From Agrobacterium tumefaciens (lineage in GTDB: Bacteria > Pseudomonadota > Alphaproteobacteria > Rhizobiales > Rhizobiaceae), in the NCBI RefSeq assembly GCF_017726655.1, contig NZ_CP072308.1, positions 186,001 to 250,000 on the forward strand: a stretch of DNA of 64,000 bases, given 5' to 3'. A program made the position numbers and the translations under genes. Position 1 is the stretch's first letter. The number at the start of each line of letters is the position of its first letter. The notes below the pieces were generated by a model. The model was not told the origin of the DNA. It was given only the letters and a program-made list of their open reading frames with translations, and ran no database searches. Below, one piece after another: positions 8,539-17,569 of this stretch.

Positions 8539-10023
8539 ATGACATGCAAACTTTCACTCGCAACGCTTGACGAAGCAAAGAAGACGGCGGCGATTCCGTC
8601 CTACAGCCGGGACGATCTTTCTGCCGGCATCGTGCATTTCGGCGTTGGCAATTTCCACCGCGCGCATCAGGCGGTTTACCTCGACGACCTGTTCAACACC
8701 GGCACGGACCATGACTTCGCGATCATCGGCGCAGGCGTCCTGCCGTCCGATGCCGTCATGCGCGAAAAACTTGCCGCACAGGATTTCCTGACGACCGTTG
8801 TCGAGCAGGACAATAACCGCACCGGCGCGCGCGTCACCGGGCCGATGATCGACATTCTGCCGGTCGGCGACACCGGTGCCATCATCGATACGCTTGCCGA
8901 TCCGAAGATCCGTATCGTGTCGATGACGATTACAGAAGGCGGCTATTTCATCGATGCCTCCGGTTCGTTTAACCCGCAGCATCCGGCCATAGCCGAAGAC
9001 GGCAGGAACCCGACGTCGCCGAAAACCGTGTTTGGCCTCATCGTCGCTGGTCTGAAGGTGCGGCGGGCGAAGGGTGTGCAGCCCTTCACCGTCATGTCCT
9101 GCGATAACATCCCCCACAATGGCAAGGTGACGAAAAATGCTGTGGTCGGGCTGGCGGCACTGTCCGATCCGGCCTTCGCCAACTGGATCGGTGAGAACGT
9201 CGCTTTCCCGAATTCCATGGTCGACCGCATCACGCCCGCTACCGGTGATCGCGAACGCAACATCGCCCGCGACGACTTCAACATCGACGACAATTGGCCG
9301 GTCTTCTGTGAAGAGTTCAAGCAATGGGTGATGGAGGACAACTTCCCGGCTGGCCGACCGGCTCTCGAGAAGGCGGGCGTGCAGTTCGTGTCCGATGTTG
9401 CGCCCTATGAGCACATGAAAATCCGCATTCTGAATGGCGGCCATGCGGCAATCGCCTATCCTGCGGCGCTGCTCGACATCCATTTCGTCCATGAAGCGAT
9501 GGAGCATCCGCTGATCCGCGCATTTCTGGCGAAGCTCGAAAAGGAAGAGATCATCCCGGTCATTCCGCCGGTGCCGGATACGGACCTCAATGAGTATTTC
9601 GCGCTGATCGAGCGGCGCTTTCTCAATCCCAAGATTGGCGACACCATTCCGCGTCTGGCGCAGGACGGTTCCAACCGCCAGCCGAAATTCATCCTTCCCT
9701 CGACCGCAGATCGTCTTCAGCGCGGAGAGGATATTGTCGGTCTTTCCTTGGTTTCGGCACTGTGGTGCCGCTATTTCCACGGCACGTCCGATAGCGGTAA
9801 GGAGATCGTGTTCAACGATGCCAGTGCCGAACGACTGCAGGCCGCGGCCATCAAGGCCAAGGATGACCCGATGGCATTCCTCGCGCTTGATGACATCTTT
9901 GGCGCTGTTGCCGAATCGGCGCTTTTCCGTAAACGCTTCGCCCACGCGCTGAAAACGCTGTGGCAAGAGGGCACGGTAAAAACCCTAAAGCTTTATCTGG
10001 ATGACAAGCTGGCTGAAGAGTGA
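8539..10023 (+). CDS. mtlK: Mannitol 2-dehydrogenase
   Basis: Oxidises D-mannitol (often also D-arabitol or D-sorbitol) to the ketose with NAD. At 494 aa it is the usual length for long-chain polyol dehydrogenases. The N-terminal nucleotide-binding region contains HFGVGNFHRAHQAVYLDDL, and the family motif K-x4-N-x2-H is visible in KIRILNGGHAAIAYPA. An ATG at 8539 is chosen because CGAGGA lies seven bases upstream and this gives the family length; the open frame extends back to 8470 without a ribosome-binding site. It follows smoK and precedes a HAD phosphatase and a carbohydrate kinase. Confidence 0.92.
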   Translation: MTCKLSLATLDEAKKTAAIPSYSRDDLSAGIVHFGVGNFHRAHQAVYLDDLFNTGTDHDFAIIGAGVLPSDAVMREKLAAQDFLTTVVEQDNNRTGARVTGPMIDILPVGDTGAIIDTLADPKIRIVSMTITEGGYFIDASGSFNPQHPAIAEDGRNPTSPKTVFGLIVAGLKVRRAKGVQPFTVMSCDNIPHNGKVTKNAVVGLAALSDPAFANWIGENVAFPNSMVDRITPATGDRERNIARDDFNIDDNWPVFCEEFKQWVMEDNFPAGRPALEKAGVQFVSDVAPYEHMKIRILNGGHAAIAYPAALLDIHFVHEAMEHPLIRAFLAKLEKEEIIPVIPPVPDTDLNEYFALIERRFLNPKIGDTIPRLAQDGSNRQPKFILPSTADRLQRGEDIVGLSLVSALWCRYFHGTSDSGKEIVFNDASAERLQAAAIKAKDDPMAFLALDDIFGAVAESALFRKRFAHALKTLWQEGTVKTLKLYLDDKLAEE

Positions 10024-10030
10024 CTGGATA

Positions 10031-10750
10031 ATGGAAGGCGAGACTGAGCCACTGTTGATTTTCGATTGTGACGGCGTTCTGGTCGACAGCGAGCCGGTCT
10101 CCATTTCCGTTCTTCTGGATATGCTTTCCCATCTCGGTGTGACAATGGGGGAGGAGGAGGCCTACGAGCGCTTTCTTGGCCGCAGCGTCGCAAGCATGAC
10201 AAGGACGTTGTTCGAAGACTATGGTGTCGAGACGGACATCGATTTTCTTGAGCACATGCGCGCGACATTGTTCGAGCGCTTCAGGAACGAGTTGCAGCCC
10301 ATCGACGGCATTGCCGAAACACTGGACAGCCTCGCCGCCATCAAACGTTGCGTTGCATCGTCCAGTCAGCCCGAGCGAATCCGTTATTCCCTTGGGCTGA
10401 CAGGGCTCATCGAGAAGTTCGAGCCTTACGTCTTCAGCGCCACCATGGTGAAGAACGGCAAGCCGGCCCCCGATCTCTTCCTGCATGCGGCCCAGGCAAT
10501 GCAGGCCGATCCTCATCACTGCATCGTCATCGAGGACAGTCCGGCTGGGATAGCCGCCGCAAAGGCTGCCGGCATGGGGGTTTTTGCCTTTACCGGCGGC
10601 TCGCACGCCCGCTTTCCCGCATTCCGCGAAAAGATCGCCGGGCTCGGAGCCGATGCCGTGTTTGACGCGATGCCGGATTTGGTTCAACTTGTGGACAGCT
10701 ACGTGGGGAGGGGCGGTCTTGGCAGGCGGATGGAACGTGATAGAGGCTGA
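10031..10750 (+). CDS. HAD-superfamily phosphatase (beta-phosphoglucomutase-like)
   Basis: Predicted sugar-phosphate phosphatase or mutase of 239 aa. Motif I is DCDGVLVDSEP with both catalytic aspartates, motif II is ASSSQPER, motif III lysine is in KNGKPAPDLFLHAA, and motif IV is IEDSPAGIAAAKAAGM. The helical cap between motifs I and II resembles YniC/GS1-type phosphatases. The gene starts seven bases after mtlK and ends 60 bases before the kinase, so it belongs to the polyol operon, in a place where some relatives carry the sorbitol dehydrogenase smoS. The substrate is unknown; a polyol- or ketose-phosphate is inferred. Confidence 0.88.
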   Translation: MEGETEPLLIFDCDGVLVDSEPVSISVLLDMLSHLGVTMGEEEAYERFLGRSVASMTRTLFEDYGVETDIDFLEHMRATLFERFRNELQPIDGIAETLDSLAAIKRCVASSSQPERIRYSLGLTGLIEKFEPYVFSATMVKNGKPAPDLFLHAAQAMQADPHHCIVIEDSPAGIAAAKAAGMGVFAFTGGSHARFPAFREKIAGLGADAVFDAMPDLVQLVDSYVGRGGLGRRMERDRG

Positions 10751-10810
10751 TTTCAGTCCGGTCGTCTGCCGCCGTCGGATCATCGCGCAAGGGATGGAAT
10801 TGCAATCTTG

Positions 10811-12385
10811 ATGCGTCAAAATCTCGTCGCTGTCGATGTCGGTACGGCGAGCGCCCGTGCCGGGATTTTTGATGCAAGCGGCCGGCTGCTTGCGCGGGCC
10901 ACGCATCCCATCATCATGCAGCGGCCGCGTGAAAATCACGCCGAACACGATTCCGGTGATATCTGGAATGCAGTCTGCACCGCGGTGAAAGCCGCACTCG
11001 CCGACGCCGGCATTCTGCCGCAGAGCATCGGCGCGATCGGCTTTGACGCCACCTGTTCACTCGTCATTCGCGATCACGAGGGGGAACCTGTCTCCGTTTC
11101 CGTTACCGGTGAAGACCGGTTCGATACGATCGTCTGGCTCGATCATCGCGCGATAAAGGAGGCGGACCGCCTGACGGGTTCAGGTCACCGGGTGCTGGAT
11201 TTTGCCGGTAACAGCGTCTCGCCGGAGATGCAGATGCCAAAGCTGATGTGGCTGAAGAACCATCTGCCGGAAAGCTGGGCACGCATGTCTTTCGCCTTTG
11301 ATCTTGCGGATTTCCTGACATGGAAGGCCACCGGCTCAGCGCGGCGATCAAACTGCACGCAAACCGCGAAGTGGAACTTTCTAGCGCAGGAAAATCCGGG
11401 CTGGCAGGCGGACTACCTTGCTATCGCCGGATTGGAAGATTTGAAGGCGCGGGCAGGGCTGCCCGAAACGACCGTCATGCCCGGCGGAGCCATCGGTCCG
11501 CTCTCGGCCCAGGCTGCCGGGGAACTCGGTCTCGATACCGGCTGTCAGGTGGCGGCGGGCATGATCGATGCCTATGCCGGCGCTCTCGGGGCGCTTGGCG
11601 GATGCCTTTCCGACGACGTCGGCAAACATGTGGCGTTGATCGCGGGAACGTCGAGCTGTCTCGTTGCCATGTCCGAGCAGCCGATGCCGGGCCATAGTCT
11701 CTGGGGACCCTACTGGCAGGCGGTGCTGCCCGGCCACTGGCTGGTGGAGGGCGGACAGTCGGCGACGGGGGCGCTGCTCGATCACATCGTGCGCATGCAT
11801 GCAGCGGGTGGTGAGCCAGATACGGCTCTGCACGCCCGGATCGTCGCACGCGTCACCGAATTGCGCGCGGTCGAGGGAGCATCCTTCGCCGAGCGTCTGC
11901 ATGTGTTGCCGGATTTCCACGGCAACCGTTCGCCTCATGCTGACCCGCATGCGGTGGGCGTGATCAGCGGGCTCACTCTCGATACGTCTTTCGACAGCCT
12001 TTGCCGCCTCTACTGGCGTACCGCCGTGGCGATTGCGCTTGGGGCCCGCCATGTGCTCGATGCCATGCAGTGTTTCGGCTATGACGTGGAAACGCTCCAT
12101 GTTACTGGCGGACATGTGAAAAACTCGCTGTTGATGGAGCTTTATGCCGACGTGACGGGCAAGCGGATCGTCGTTCCCGCCACCGCCGACGCTGTGCTTC
12201 TGGGCACAGCCATGACGGCTGCGACAGCCGGCGGAGTGCATCAAAGCCTCGCGCATGCCGGCGCCGCCATGTATCCGGGCCATGCAGAGATTTCAGGCAA
12301 TCCTGCGCTCGCTCCCGCTTACGAGCGGGACTACCAGCGTTTTCTCGCCATGTACCGACATCGCCAGGAACTGGAGAGCCTGTGA
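10811..12385 (+). CDS. FGGY-family carbohydrate (pentulose) kinase
   Basis: Cytosolic ATP-dependent sugar kinase of 524 aa. The N-terminal phosphate-binding motif VAVDVGTASARAGIFDASG and the C-terminal adenosine-side motif VTGGHVKNSLLMELYADVTG are clear FGGY features. The stretch NHAEHDSGDIW and the total length fit the ribulokinase-like (YDR109C-type) branch better than classical XylB at about 484 aa. ATG 10811 is preferred to the adjacent TTG 10808. As the last gene of the polyol operon, it would phosphorylate the ketose made by MtlK (fructose, xylulose or ribulose); which one cannot be told from the sequence. Confidence 0.85.
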   Translation: MRQNLVAVDVGTASARAGIFDASGRLLARATHPIIMQRPRENHAEHDSGDIWNAVCTAVKAALADAGILPQSIGAIGFDATCSLVIRDHEGEPVSVSVTGEDRFDTIVWLDHRAIKEADRLTGSGHRVLDFAGNSVSPEMQMPKLMWLKNHLPESWARMSFAFDLADFLTWKATGSARRSNCTQTAKWNFLAQENPGWQADYLAIAGLEDLKARAGLPETTVMPGGAIGPLSAQAAGELGLDTGCQVAAGMIDAYAGALGALGGCLSDDVGKHVALIAGTSSCLVAMSEQPMPGHSLWGPYWQAVLPGHWLVEGGQSATGALLDHIVRMHAAGGEPDTALHARIVARVTELRAVEGASFAERLHVLPDFHGNRSPHADPHAVGVISGLTLDTSFDSLCRLYWRTAVAIALGARHVLDAMQCFGYDVETLHVTGGHVKNSLLMELYADVTGKRIVVPATADAVLLGTAMTAATAGGVHQSLAHAGAAMYPGHAEISGNPALAPAYERDYQRFLAMYRHRQELESL

Positions 12386-12448
12386 TTTTTTTATTGAAAC
12401 AGTAGGCCGGTTGGGTGCCGCTCGATCCTGGCTGCCGGCAAATCGCAA

Positions 12449-13282
12449 TCAGCCGCGAAGCGAGCGTTTCAGAGCGGCAACGTTTTTTGTTCGTGCCCTG
12501 CCGGCGTCATCGGCACCAGCGCCAAGCGCGCAGAGCGTGAATTCCAGCAGCGAGACGAGTTGCAACAGGCCCTGGCTGCCATTCTGCGTCTGCGGCATGG
12601 CAAGACAGAGATCGACGCTCTCCGGGCCCCATTCATAAAAACGTGTGGTGATCAGCAATGTCCTGTAACCACTCTTGCGCGCCATTGCTGCCAGGCGCTG
12701 CAGCGGCGCGAGGTTGCCGCCGCAATCCGTGATGACGAGCAGCGTCCCGGCGGGATCGAAATCCCACAGGGCGACATAGGTCGCGCTGTCGGTGCCGAGG
12801 TAATGCGTGTGGCCGCGACTTTCCAGCAGCCTGCCGTAGAAATGCCGCCCGGCCTCCAGACCTTCGGGTGACGTTGCGAGAAAAACATCCGTGGCTTCGG
12901 CAATTTCAGTCATGGCAATATGCCAGATCGACTGCGTCGTCATGTCGAACGACGTCTGGATGGCCTGAATCTGTTGTGACAATAGCTGTGAAAATGGGTT
13001 GGCGTGACGGTCGCCGGCGTCGGTCGGGAAGGGCCTGTCCGCGATGGCTGCTTCTTCAGCGTGGCGTAAATCGGCGCGGATATCGCTGAATTGCCGGTAT
13101 CCCAGCGACCGTAGAAACCGGCCGACCGTCATCGGGCTGAGGCCAAGTTTAGCGGCAAGCGTCTGCGCCGTCTCGAAGGGCAATTCGTCGAGATGTTCAA
13201 TCAGATATTTGGCAATCTTACGTTCTGAGGGCGTACCGGCCTTCATCGCGCGGGTAAGGTTCAACAGCAGCTTTTCCACCAA
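12449..13282 (-). CDS. MurR/RpiR-family transcriptional regulator with SIS domain
   Basis: DNA-binding regulator of 277 aa. The N-terminal RpiR-type helix-turn-helix spans about residues 15-75 (ERKIAKYLIEHL, then AQTLAAKLGLSPMTVGRFLRSLGY). The C-terminal half is a sugar-isomerase (SIS) fold with the VFLATSPEGLEAG and LLVITDCGG segments that normally bind a phosphosugar. It is convergent with the polyol operon, so it may sense an intermediate of that pathway (inference). The start appears to be a TTG followed directly by GTG; the exact start is uncertain. Confidence 0.85.
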   Translation of the reverse strand: MVEKLLLNLTRAMKAGTPSERKIAKYLIEHLDELPFETAQTLAAKLGLSPMTVGRFLRSLGYRQFSDIRADLRHAEEAAIADRPFPTDAGDRHANPFSQLLSQQIQAIQTSFDMTTQSIWHIAMTEIAEATDVFLATSPEGLEAGRHFYGRLLESRGHTHYLGTDSATYVALWDFDPAGTLLVITDCGGNLAPLQRLAAMARKSGYRTLLITTRFYEWGPESVDLCLAMPQTQNGSQGLLQLVSLLEFTLCALGAGADDAGRARTKNVAALKRSLRG

Positions 13283-13575
13283 CGCCTCATTCTTGTATCT
13301 TTATTGAACGATGATGCATGTGCGCGCAAACGGGCGTGCCAACCGCGCTTTGGGGTAGCGACTGCTTGTCCTGGCTTTTCCTCCGCCTTATCCCCGACTG
13401 CGAATTTTAATAGATGGTTTATTATATTTTAGAGATATCTTTTATTCAAGGGAAATTCCATCACCGGTTTAAATCCGAAAAAGTCGTTCTTACAGCCGTC
13501 TTGCACGGTTTGCAGTCACCTCCTATCTGCCATGTGAATGACAGACCAAACCCTGGGCGTGTCGAGGAGTTCCTG

Positions 13576-14313
13576 ATGATTTTTGATGCGGCGCGACTTG
13601 CCTTCCAAAATCTGTTTGCGGCAGAGACGCGGTCTGTGTTCTGGAAGGTGCTGGGGCTGACGCTTCTCGTGCTTGCGGCCCTGTGGTTTGCGATCCGTTC
13701 GATCTTTATCTACTTCGCCCTTCCGTGGATCGACACGCTCATACCCGGCGTGCCGGATTGGGCGGGCTGGCTGACATTCGTTTTCGCCATATTTGCCGGC
13801 ATAGGCCTCGCATTGGCGCTGGCTCTGCTCATCTCGCCGGTCACCGCCGTCATTGCCGGTCTGTTTCTCGATGACGTTGCCGAAGTTGTGGAGAAAAGGA
13901 GCTATCCCAAAGATCCCCCGGGCACCGCGATGCCAATGGGCGAGGCGGTGGTGTCGTCGGTCAAGTTTTTCGGCGTTGTGATAGCCGGCAACCTGATCGC
14001 GCTTTTCCTCTTGCTTGTACCGGGCATCAACCTCATCGCGTTTTTTCTGGTGAACGGTTATCTGCTCGGCCGGGAATTTTTCGAATTTGCGGCGATGCGG
14101 TTTCGCTCACCCGCTGAGGCGCGGCTGTTCCGGGTGAAGCATCGCACCACCGTGTTCATGGCGGGACTGGTGATCGCTGCTTTTCTCGCTGTCCCGTTTC
14201 TCAACCTGCTGACGCCGCTTTTTGCCGCCTCGATGATGGTGCATCTTCATAAGGCTGTCAGCCGCCGAGATCCTTCATTCGCCGCTGGCCGCACCGAACA
14301 GCTGCGCGGGTAA
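13576..14313 (+). CDS. CysZ/EI24-like membrane protein
   Basis: Integral membrane protein of 245 aa. Hydrophobic segments are visible at about residues 23-45, 58-95, 130-165 and 200-225. Family features include an N-terminal amphipathic stretch DAARLAFQNLFAAETR and the central PGINLIAFFLVNGYLLGREFFE, typical of the EI24/CysZ family, whose E. coli member is a sulfate permease. The start at 13576 has GAGGAG six bases upstream; the frame open from 13414 has no ribosome-binding site. No sulfate-assimilation genes are nearby, so transport of sulfate is not supported here beyond homology. Its 3' end overlaps nth by 39 bases, tail to tail. Confidence 0.8.
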   Translation: MIFDAARLAFQNLFAAETRSVFWKVLGLTLLVLAALWFAIRSIFIYFALPWIDTLIPGVPDWAGWLTFVFAIFAGIGLALALALLISPVTAVIAGLFLDDVAEVVEKRSYPKDPPGTAMPMGEAVVSSVKFFGVVIAGNLIALFLLLVPGINLIAFFLVNGYLLGREFFEFAAMRFRSPAEARLFRVKHRTTVFMAGLVIAAFLAVPFLNLLTPLFAASMMVHLHKAVSRRDPSFAAGRTEQLRG

Positions 14314-15057
14314 TTCCACGAGCGGTGCTGGAATATCAAAAGTCTTTTCCGGCGATTTGCAGATGTCGGCAATTACGCAGCGTTCGCATTCCGGCTTGCG
14401 CGCCTTGCAACAATAGCGCCCATGCAGGATCAGCCAGTGATGGGCGTGGAAGAGATACTGCTCGGGGATGATGCGGATGAGCCGGTCTTCGACCTCGTCA
14501 GGGGTCTTGCCCGGCGCAAGACAGAGCCGGTTTGCGATGCGGAAGACGTGGGTATCGACAGCAAGCGTGGGTATGCCGAAGGCCATGGACATGACCACGT
14601 TGGCGGTCTTGCGGCCAACGCCCGGCAGCGTGACCAGTTCGTCGCGGGTTTTCGGCACGTCGCCGCCAAAATTGTCGATCAGCATCTGCGACAGCGCAAT
14701 GACGTTTTTTGCCTTGTTGCGATAAAGGCCGATGGTCTTGATGTAACCGATCAGCTGTTCCTCGCCCAGCGCCAGCATTTTTTCCGGCGTGTCTGCCACC
14801 TGAAACAGCGCGCGTGTGGCACGGTTTACACCCACATCGGTCGCCTGGGCGGAGAGCGCAACGGCGACCAGCAAGGTAAAGGGATTGGTATGTTCCAGTT
14901 CGCCCTTCGGTTCGGGCCGTTGAATGGAGAAGCGGCGGAAGATTTCCGTCAGCTCATCCTTCGAATAGGCGGTCTTCACCCGCGCGGGCTTGCGCCGCGG
15001 CGACGGATTTGACTTTTTCAATGTTTGGGTGCTGGATCGTGTCTTGGCGATTGTCAT
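14275..15057 (-). CDS. nth: Endonuclease III
   Basis: Base-excision-repair DNA glycosylase/AP lyase of 260 aa that removes oxidised pyrimidines. The helix-hairpin-helix LVTLPGVGRKTANVVMSMAF carries the catalytic lysine, and the catalytic aspartate is in AVDTHVFR. The C-terminal cluster loop C-x6-C-x2-C-x5-C (CKARKPECERCVIADIC) provides all four 4Fe-4S ligands. An N-terminal extension of about 40 basic residues precedes the core, as in other rhizobial Nth proteins. The start codon at 15057 is only 38 bases from the divergent DUF2244 start. Confidence 0.96.
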   Translation of the reverse strand: MTIAKTRSSTQTLKKSNPSPRRKPARVKTAYSKDELTEIFRRFSIQRPEPKGELEHTNPFTLLVAVALSAQATDVGVNRATRALFQVADTPEKMLALGEEQLIGYIKTIGLYRNKAKNVIALSQMLIDNFGGDVPKTRDELVTLPGVGRKTANVVMSMAFGIPTLAVDTHVFRIANRLCLAPGKTPDEVEDRLIRIIPEQYLFHAHHWLILHGRYCCKARKPECERCVIADICKSPEKTFDIPAPLVELPAQLFGAASGE

Positions 15058-15094
15058 GGACTATCTATATCCAGCCCGCCGTGAGGAACGCAAC

Positions 15095-15577
15095 GTGGAT
15101 ACGCTCAACGACCAGCCGATTTTCGCGGCGGAACTCGTTCCGCACCGTTCGCTTGGCCGAAGGGGTTTTCGCCTGCTGCTCCTCTTTTCCGGGCTCGCCT
15201 GCCTTGTCTATGGCGGCTTTTTTTTCGCGACGGGGGCCTGGCCGATCGGCCTCTTCTTCGGGTTCGATTTCCTGCTGCTTTACGTGGCTTTTCGCGCGAA
15301 CTACCGGGCCGCAAAGGCGCGCGAGGAAGTCAGTGTCTCGCGGACCAGCCTCTCCATTCGCAAGTTCTCTCCCGCCGGACGCATGGTGGAGCACCGCTTC
15401 AATCCCTTCTGGGCCCGCTTCCGGGTCAGGCGACATGATGAAATCGGTATCGTTTCGATGCACGTGACCGGTGAGGGCAGGGCAACCGATATCGGCTCCT
15501 TCCTCAATCCCGACGATCGTGAGAGCTTCGCGAAGGCGTTCGGCTCGGCGCTCGCAACCGTCAGGCGTCGGATGTGA
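15095..15577 (+). CDS. DUF2244 integral membrane protein
   Basis: Uncharacterised membrane protein of 160 aa. Two adjacent transmembrane helices (FRLLLLFSGLACLVYGGFFF and GLFFGFDFLLLYVAFRANYR) are followed by a soluble domain of about 80 residues containing VSVSRTSLSIRKFSPAG, which is the DUF2244 arrangement. A GTG start is chosen because GAGGA lies seven bases upstream and the length then fits the family; the upstream ATG 15056 would overlap the nth start. Function unknown. It is divergent from nth. Confidence 0.8.
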   Translation: MDTLNDQPIFAAELVPHRSLGRRGFRLLLLFSGLACLVYGGFFFATGAWPIGLFFGFDFLLLYVAFRANYRAAKAREEVSVSRTSLSIRKFSPAGRMVEHRFNPFWARFRVRRHDEIGIVSMHVTGEGRATDIGSFLNPDDRESFAKAFGSALATVRRRM

Positions 15578-15715
15578 GACCAATCATCCGAGAGCGCGAG
15601 GATTAGCGGCGAAAGAAACGCGCAGCGTACCGTGCGGCGGCGAAGCGGCTTGCTGCCCGTTCCTGATGCGCTAAGAGTGGCACCCGTTGCGACAACGGCC
15701 TTCCGGAGCCATTCC

Positions 15716-16537
15716 ATGCCCCCTGTTTCTGAGATTATCGTGTTTGCAGCGGCGCTTGCGGCAGCGGGTGTTGTCGCCGGTCTTCTGGCCGGGTTGTTCG
15801 GCATCGGTGGTGGCGCGGTTCTGGTGCCGGTGTTCTACCATGTCTTCGGATTATTGGATGTGCCCGAGGCGGTGCGCATGCATCTTTCGCTTGGAACATC
15901 GCTCGCCATCATCGTTCCGACGTCCATCCGTTCTTTTCTGACCCATCGTCAGAAAGGCGCCGTTGATATCGACCTTCTGAAGGGCTGGATCATCGCCGTG
16001 CCGCTTGGCACCATCCTCGCATCCGTGGTTGCCGCTTATGCCTCCAGCGTGGCGCTGCGACTGATATTTGCGTTTATCGCCCTCCTGCTCGCCTTCCGTA
16101 TGATTTTCAACCGGGCGAGCTGGCATCTCGGCTCCGACCTGCCGCGCAACCCGGGGCGCTTTCTGGTGGGCACCGGTATCGGCCTCTTCTCCGGCCTGAT
16201 GGGCGTGGGCGGCGGCGTGATGAACAACACCTTCATGACGCTTTACGGACGGAGCATTCATCAGGCTGTCGCAACGTCATCCGGCGTCGGCGTGCTGATT
16301 TCGTTACCGGGTCTTGCCGGTTATATCTGGGCGGGATGGGGGGACGCGGGCCTGCCGCCTTTCTCGACCGGCTTCATCAACTGGATCGCCGTCTTCCTGC
16401 TGATCCCGATCACGCTGCTGGTTGCGCCCTATGGTGCCAGGCTGGCGCATGCGCTCAGCAAGAAGCAGCTGGAGCGCGCCTTCGGGCTGTTTCTGGTTGT
16501 TGTCGCCGCGCAGTTTTTCTATAGCGTCTTCGGCTGA
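15716..16537 (+). CDS. TSUP (TauE/SafE) family anion permease
   Basis: Membrane transporter of 273 aa with about eight hydrophobic segments. The family repeats are obvious: GLLAGLFGIGGGAVLVPVFY in the N-half and GLFSGLMGVGGGVMNNTFMT in the C-half. Members move sulfite, sulfoacetate or similar anions, or have unknown cargo; nothing nearby settles which. CGGAG lies eight bases before the chosen ATG. The upstream in-frame ATG at 15632 lacks a ribosome-binding site. Confidence 0.88.
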   Translation: MPPVSEIIVFAAALAAAGVVAGLLAGLFGIGGGAVLVPVFYHVFGLLDVPEAVRMHLSLGTSLAIIVPTSIRSFLTHRQKGAVDIDLLKGWIIAVPLGTILASVVAAYASSVALRLIFAFIALLLAFRMIFNRASWHLGSDLPRNPGRFLVGTGIGLFSGLMGVGGGVMNNTFMTLYGRSIHQAVATSSGVGVLISLPGLAGYIWAGWGDAGLPPFSTGFINWIAVFLLIPITLLVAPYGARLAHALSKKQLERAFGLFLVVVAAQFFYSVFG

Positions 16538-16642
16538 TTTTTCGCCTGGGCCGAACGCTGTGTTCAGCCCATCGGGCTGGCTTTTGCAACTTCTGCGGCC
16601 TATATGGCGTTCATCTTGCTCGGTTTTTCGAAAGAGTTCGCC

Positions 16643-17569
16643 ATGAATGCCATTGTCTCCATCCGGAATCTGACAAAATCCTACGCCAATGGCTTTCAGG
16701 CGCTGAAGGGCGTCAGTCTGGATATCCGGGAGGGTGAAATCCTGGCGCTTCTCGGCCCGAACGGGGCTGGCAAGACGACGCTGATTTCGATTGTCTGCGG
16801 TCTCGTCAATCCCGGCGAAGGCTCCGTCATGGTCGGCGGGCATGATGTGGTGAAGGACTTCCGCCAGACCCGCGCTCTGATCGGCCTCGTGCCGCAGGAG
16901 CTTACCACGGACCAGTTCGAGACGGTGTGGAATACTGTCAGCTTCTCGCGCGGTCTGCATGGGCAGAAGAAGAACCCGGAACTCATCGAGCGTATCCTCA
17001 AATCTCTGTCCCTCTGGAACAAGAAAGACAACATGCTGCGCGAGCTTTCCGGCGGCATGAAGCGACGGGTGTTGATTGCCAAGGCGCTTGCCCATGAGCC
17101 GAAGGTTCTTTTCCTCGACGAACCCACCGCTGGCGTTGACGTGGCGTTGCGCCGCGACATGTGGAATGTCGTTTCGGAGCTGCGCGCCAAGGGCGTCACC
17201 ATCATTTTGACGACGCATTACATTGAGGAGGCGGAAGAAATCGCCGACCGTGTGGGTGTCATCAATGGCGGCGAACTGCTGCTTGTGGAGGAAAAGGCGG
17301 CGCTGATGAAAAAGCTGGGGCGAAAACAGCTTTTCCTCGAGCTTTCGCAGCCGATCGACGCCTTGCCGGAGAGCCTCGCGCCGTTTGGCCTCATGCTTTC
17401 AGAAGATGGCACAACGATCACGTACGAAATCGAGGACAATGGCGAGCAGGGACGCATCGCCGATGTCCTCGGTGCCCTGTTCGCTGCCAACATCCATTTC
17501 AAGGATTTCTCGACGCGGCAAAGCTCGCTTGAGGATATTTTTGTTTCGCTGGTCGGAGGCCAGAAATGA
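16643..17569 (+). CDS. ABC-2-type exporter ATP-binding protein
   Basis: ATPase of 308 aa for an export-type ABC system (CcmA/NodI/DrrA class). Walker [11 protein letters not shown]-loop LVPQELTTD, signature LSGGMKRR, Walker [12 protein letters not shown] and H-loop TTHYIEEA are all present. A C-terminal domain of about 80 residues ([20 protein letters not shown]) follows, as in DrrA-like drug or polysaccharide exporters. It overlaps the permease gene by four bases (ATGA), so the pair is translationally coupled. The cargo is unknown. Confidence 0.92.
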   Translation: MNAIVSIRNLTKSYANGFQALKGVSLDIREGEILALLGPNGAGKTTLISIVCGLVNPGEGSVMVGGHDVVKDFRQTRALIGLVPQELTTDQFETVWNTVSFSRGLHGQKKNPELIERILKSLSLWNKKDNMLRELSGGMKRRVLIAKALAHEPKVLFLDEPTAGVDVALRRDMWNVVSELRAKGVTIILTTHYIEEAEEIADRVGVINGGELLLVEEKAALMKKLGRKQLFLELSQPIDALPESLAPFGLMLSEDGTTITYEIEDNGEQGRIADVLGALFAANIHFKDFSTRQSSLEDIFVSLVGGQK

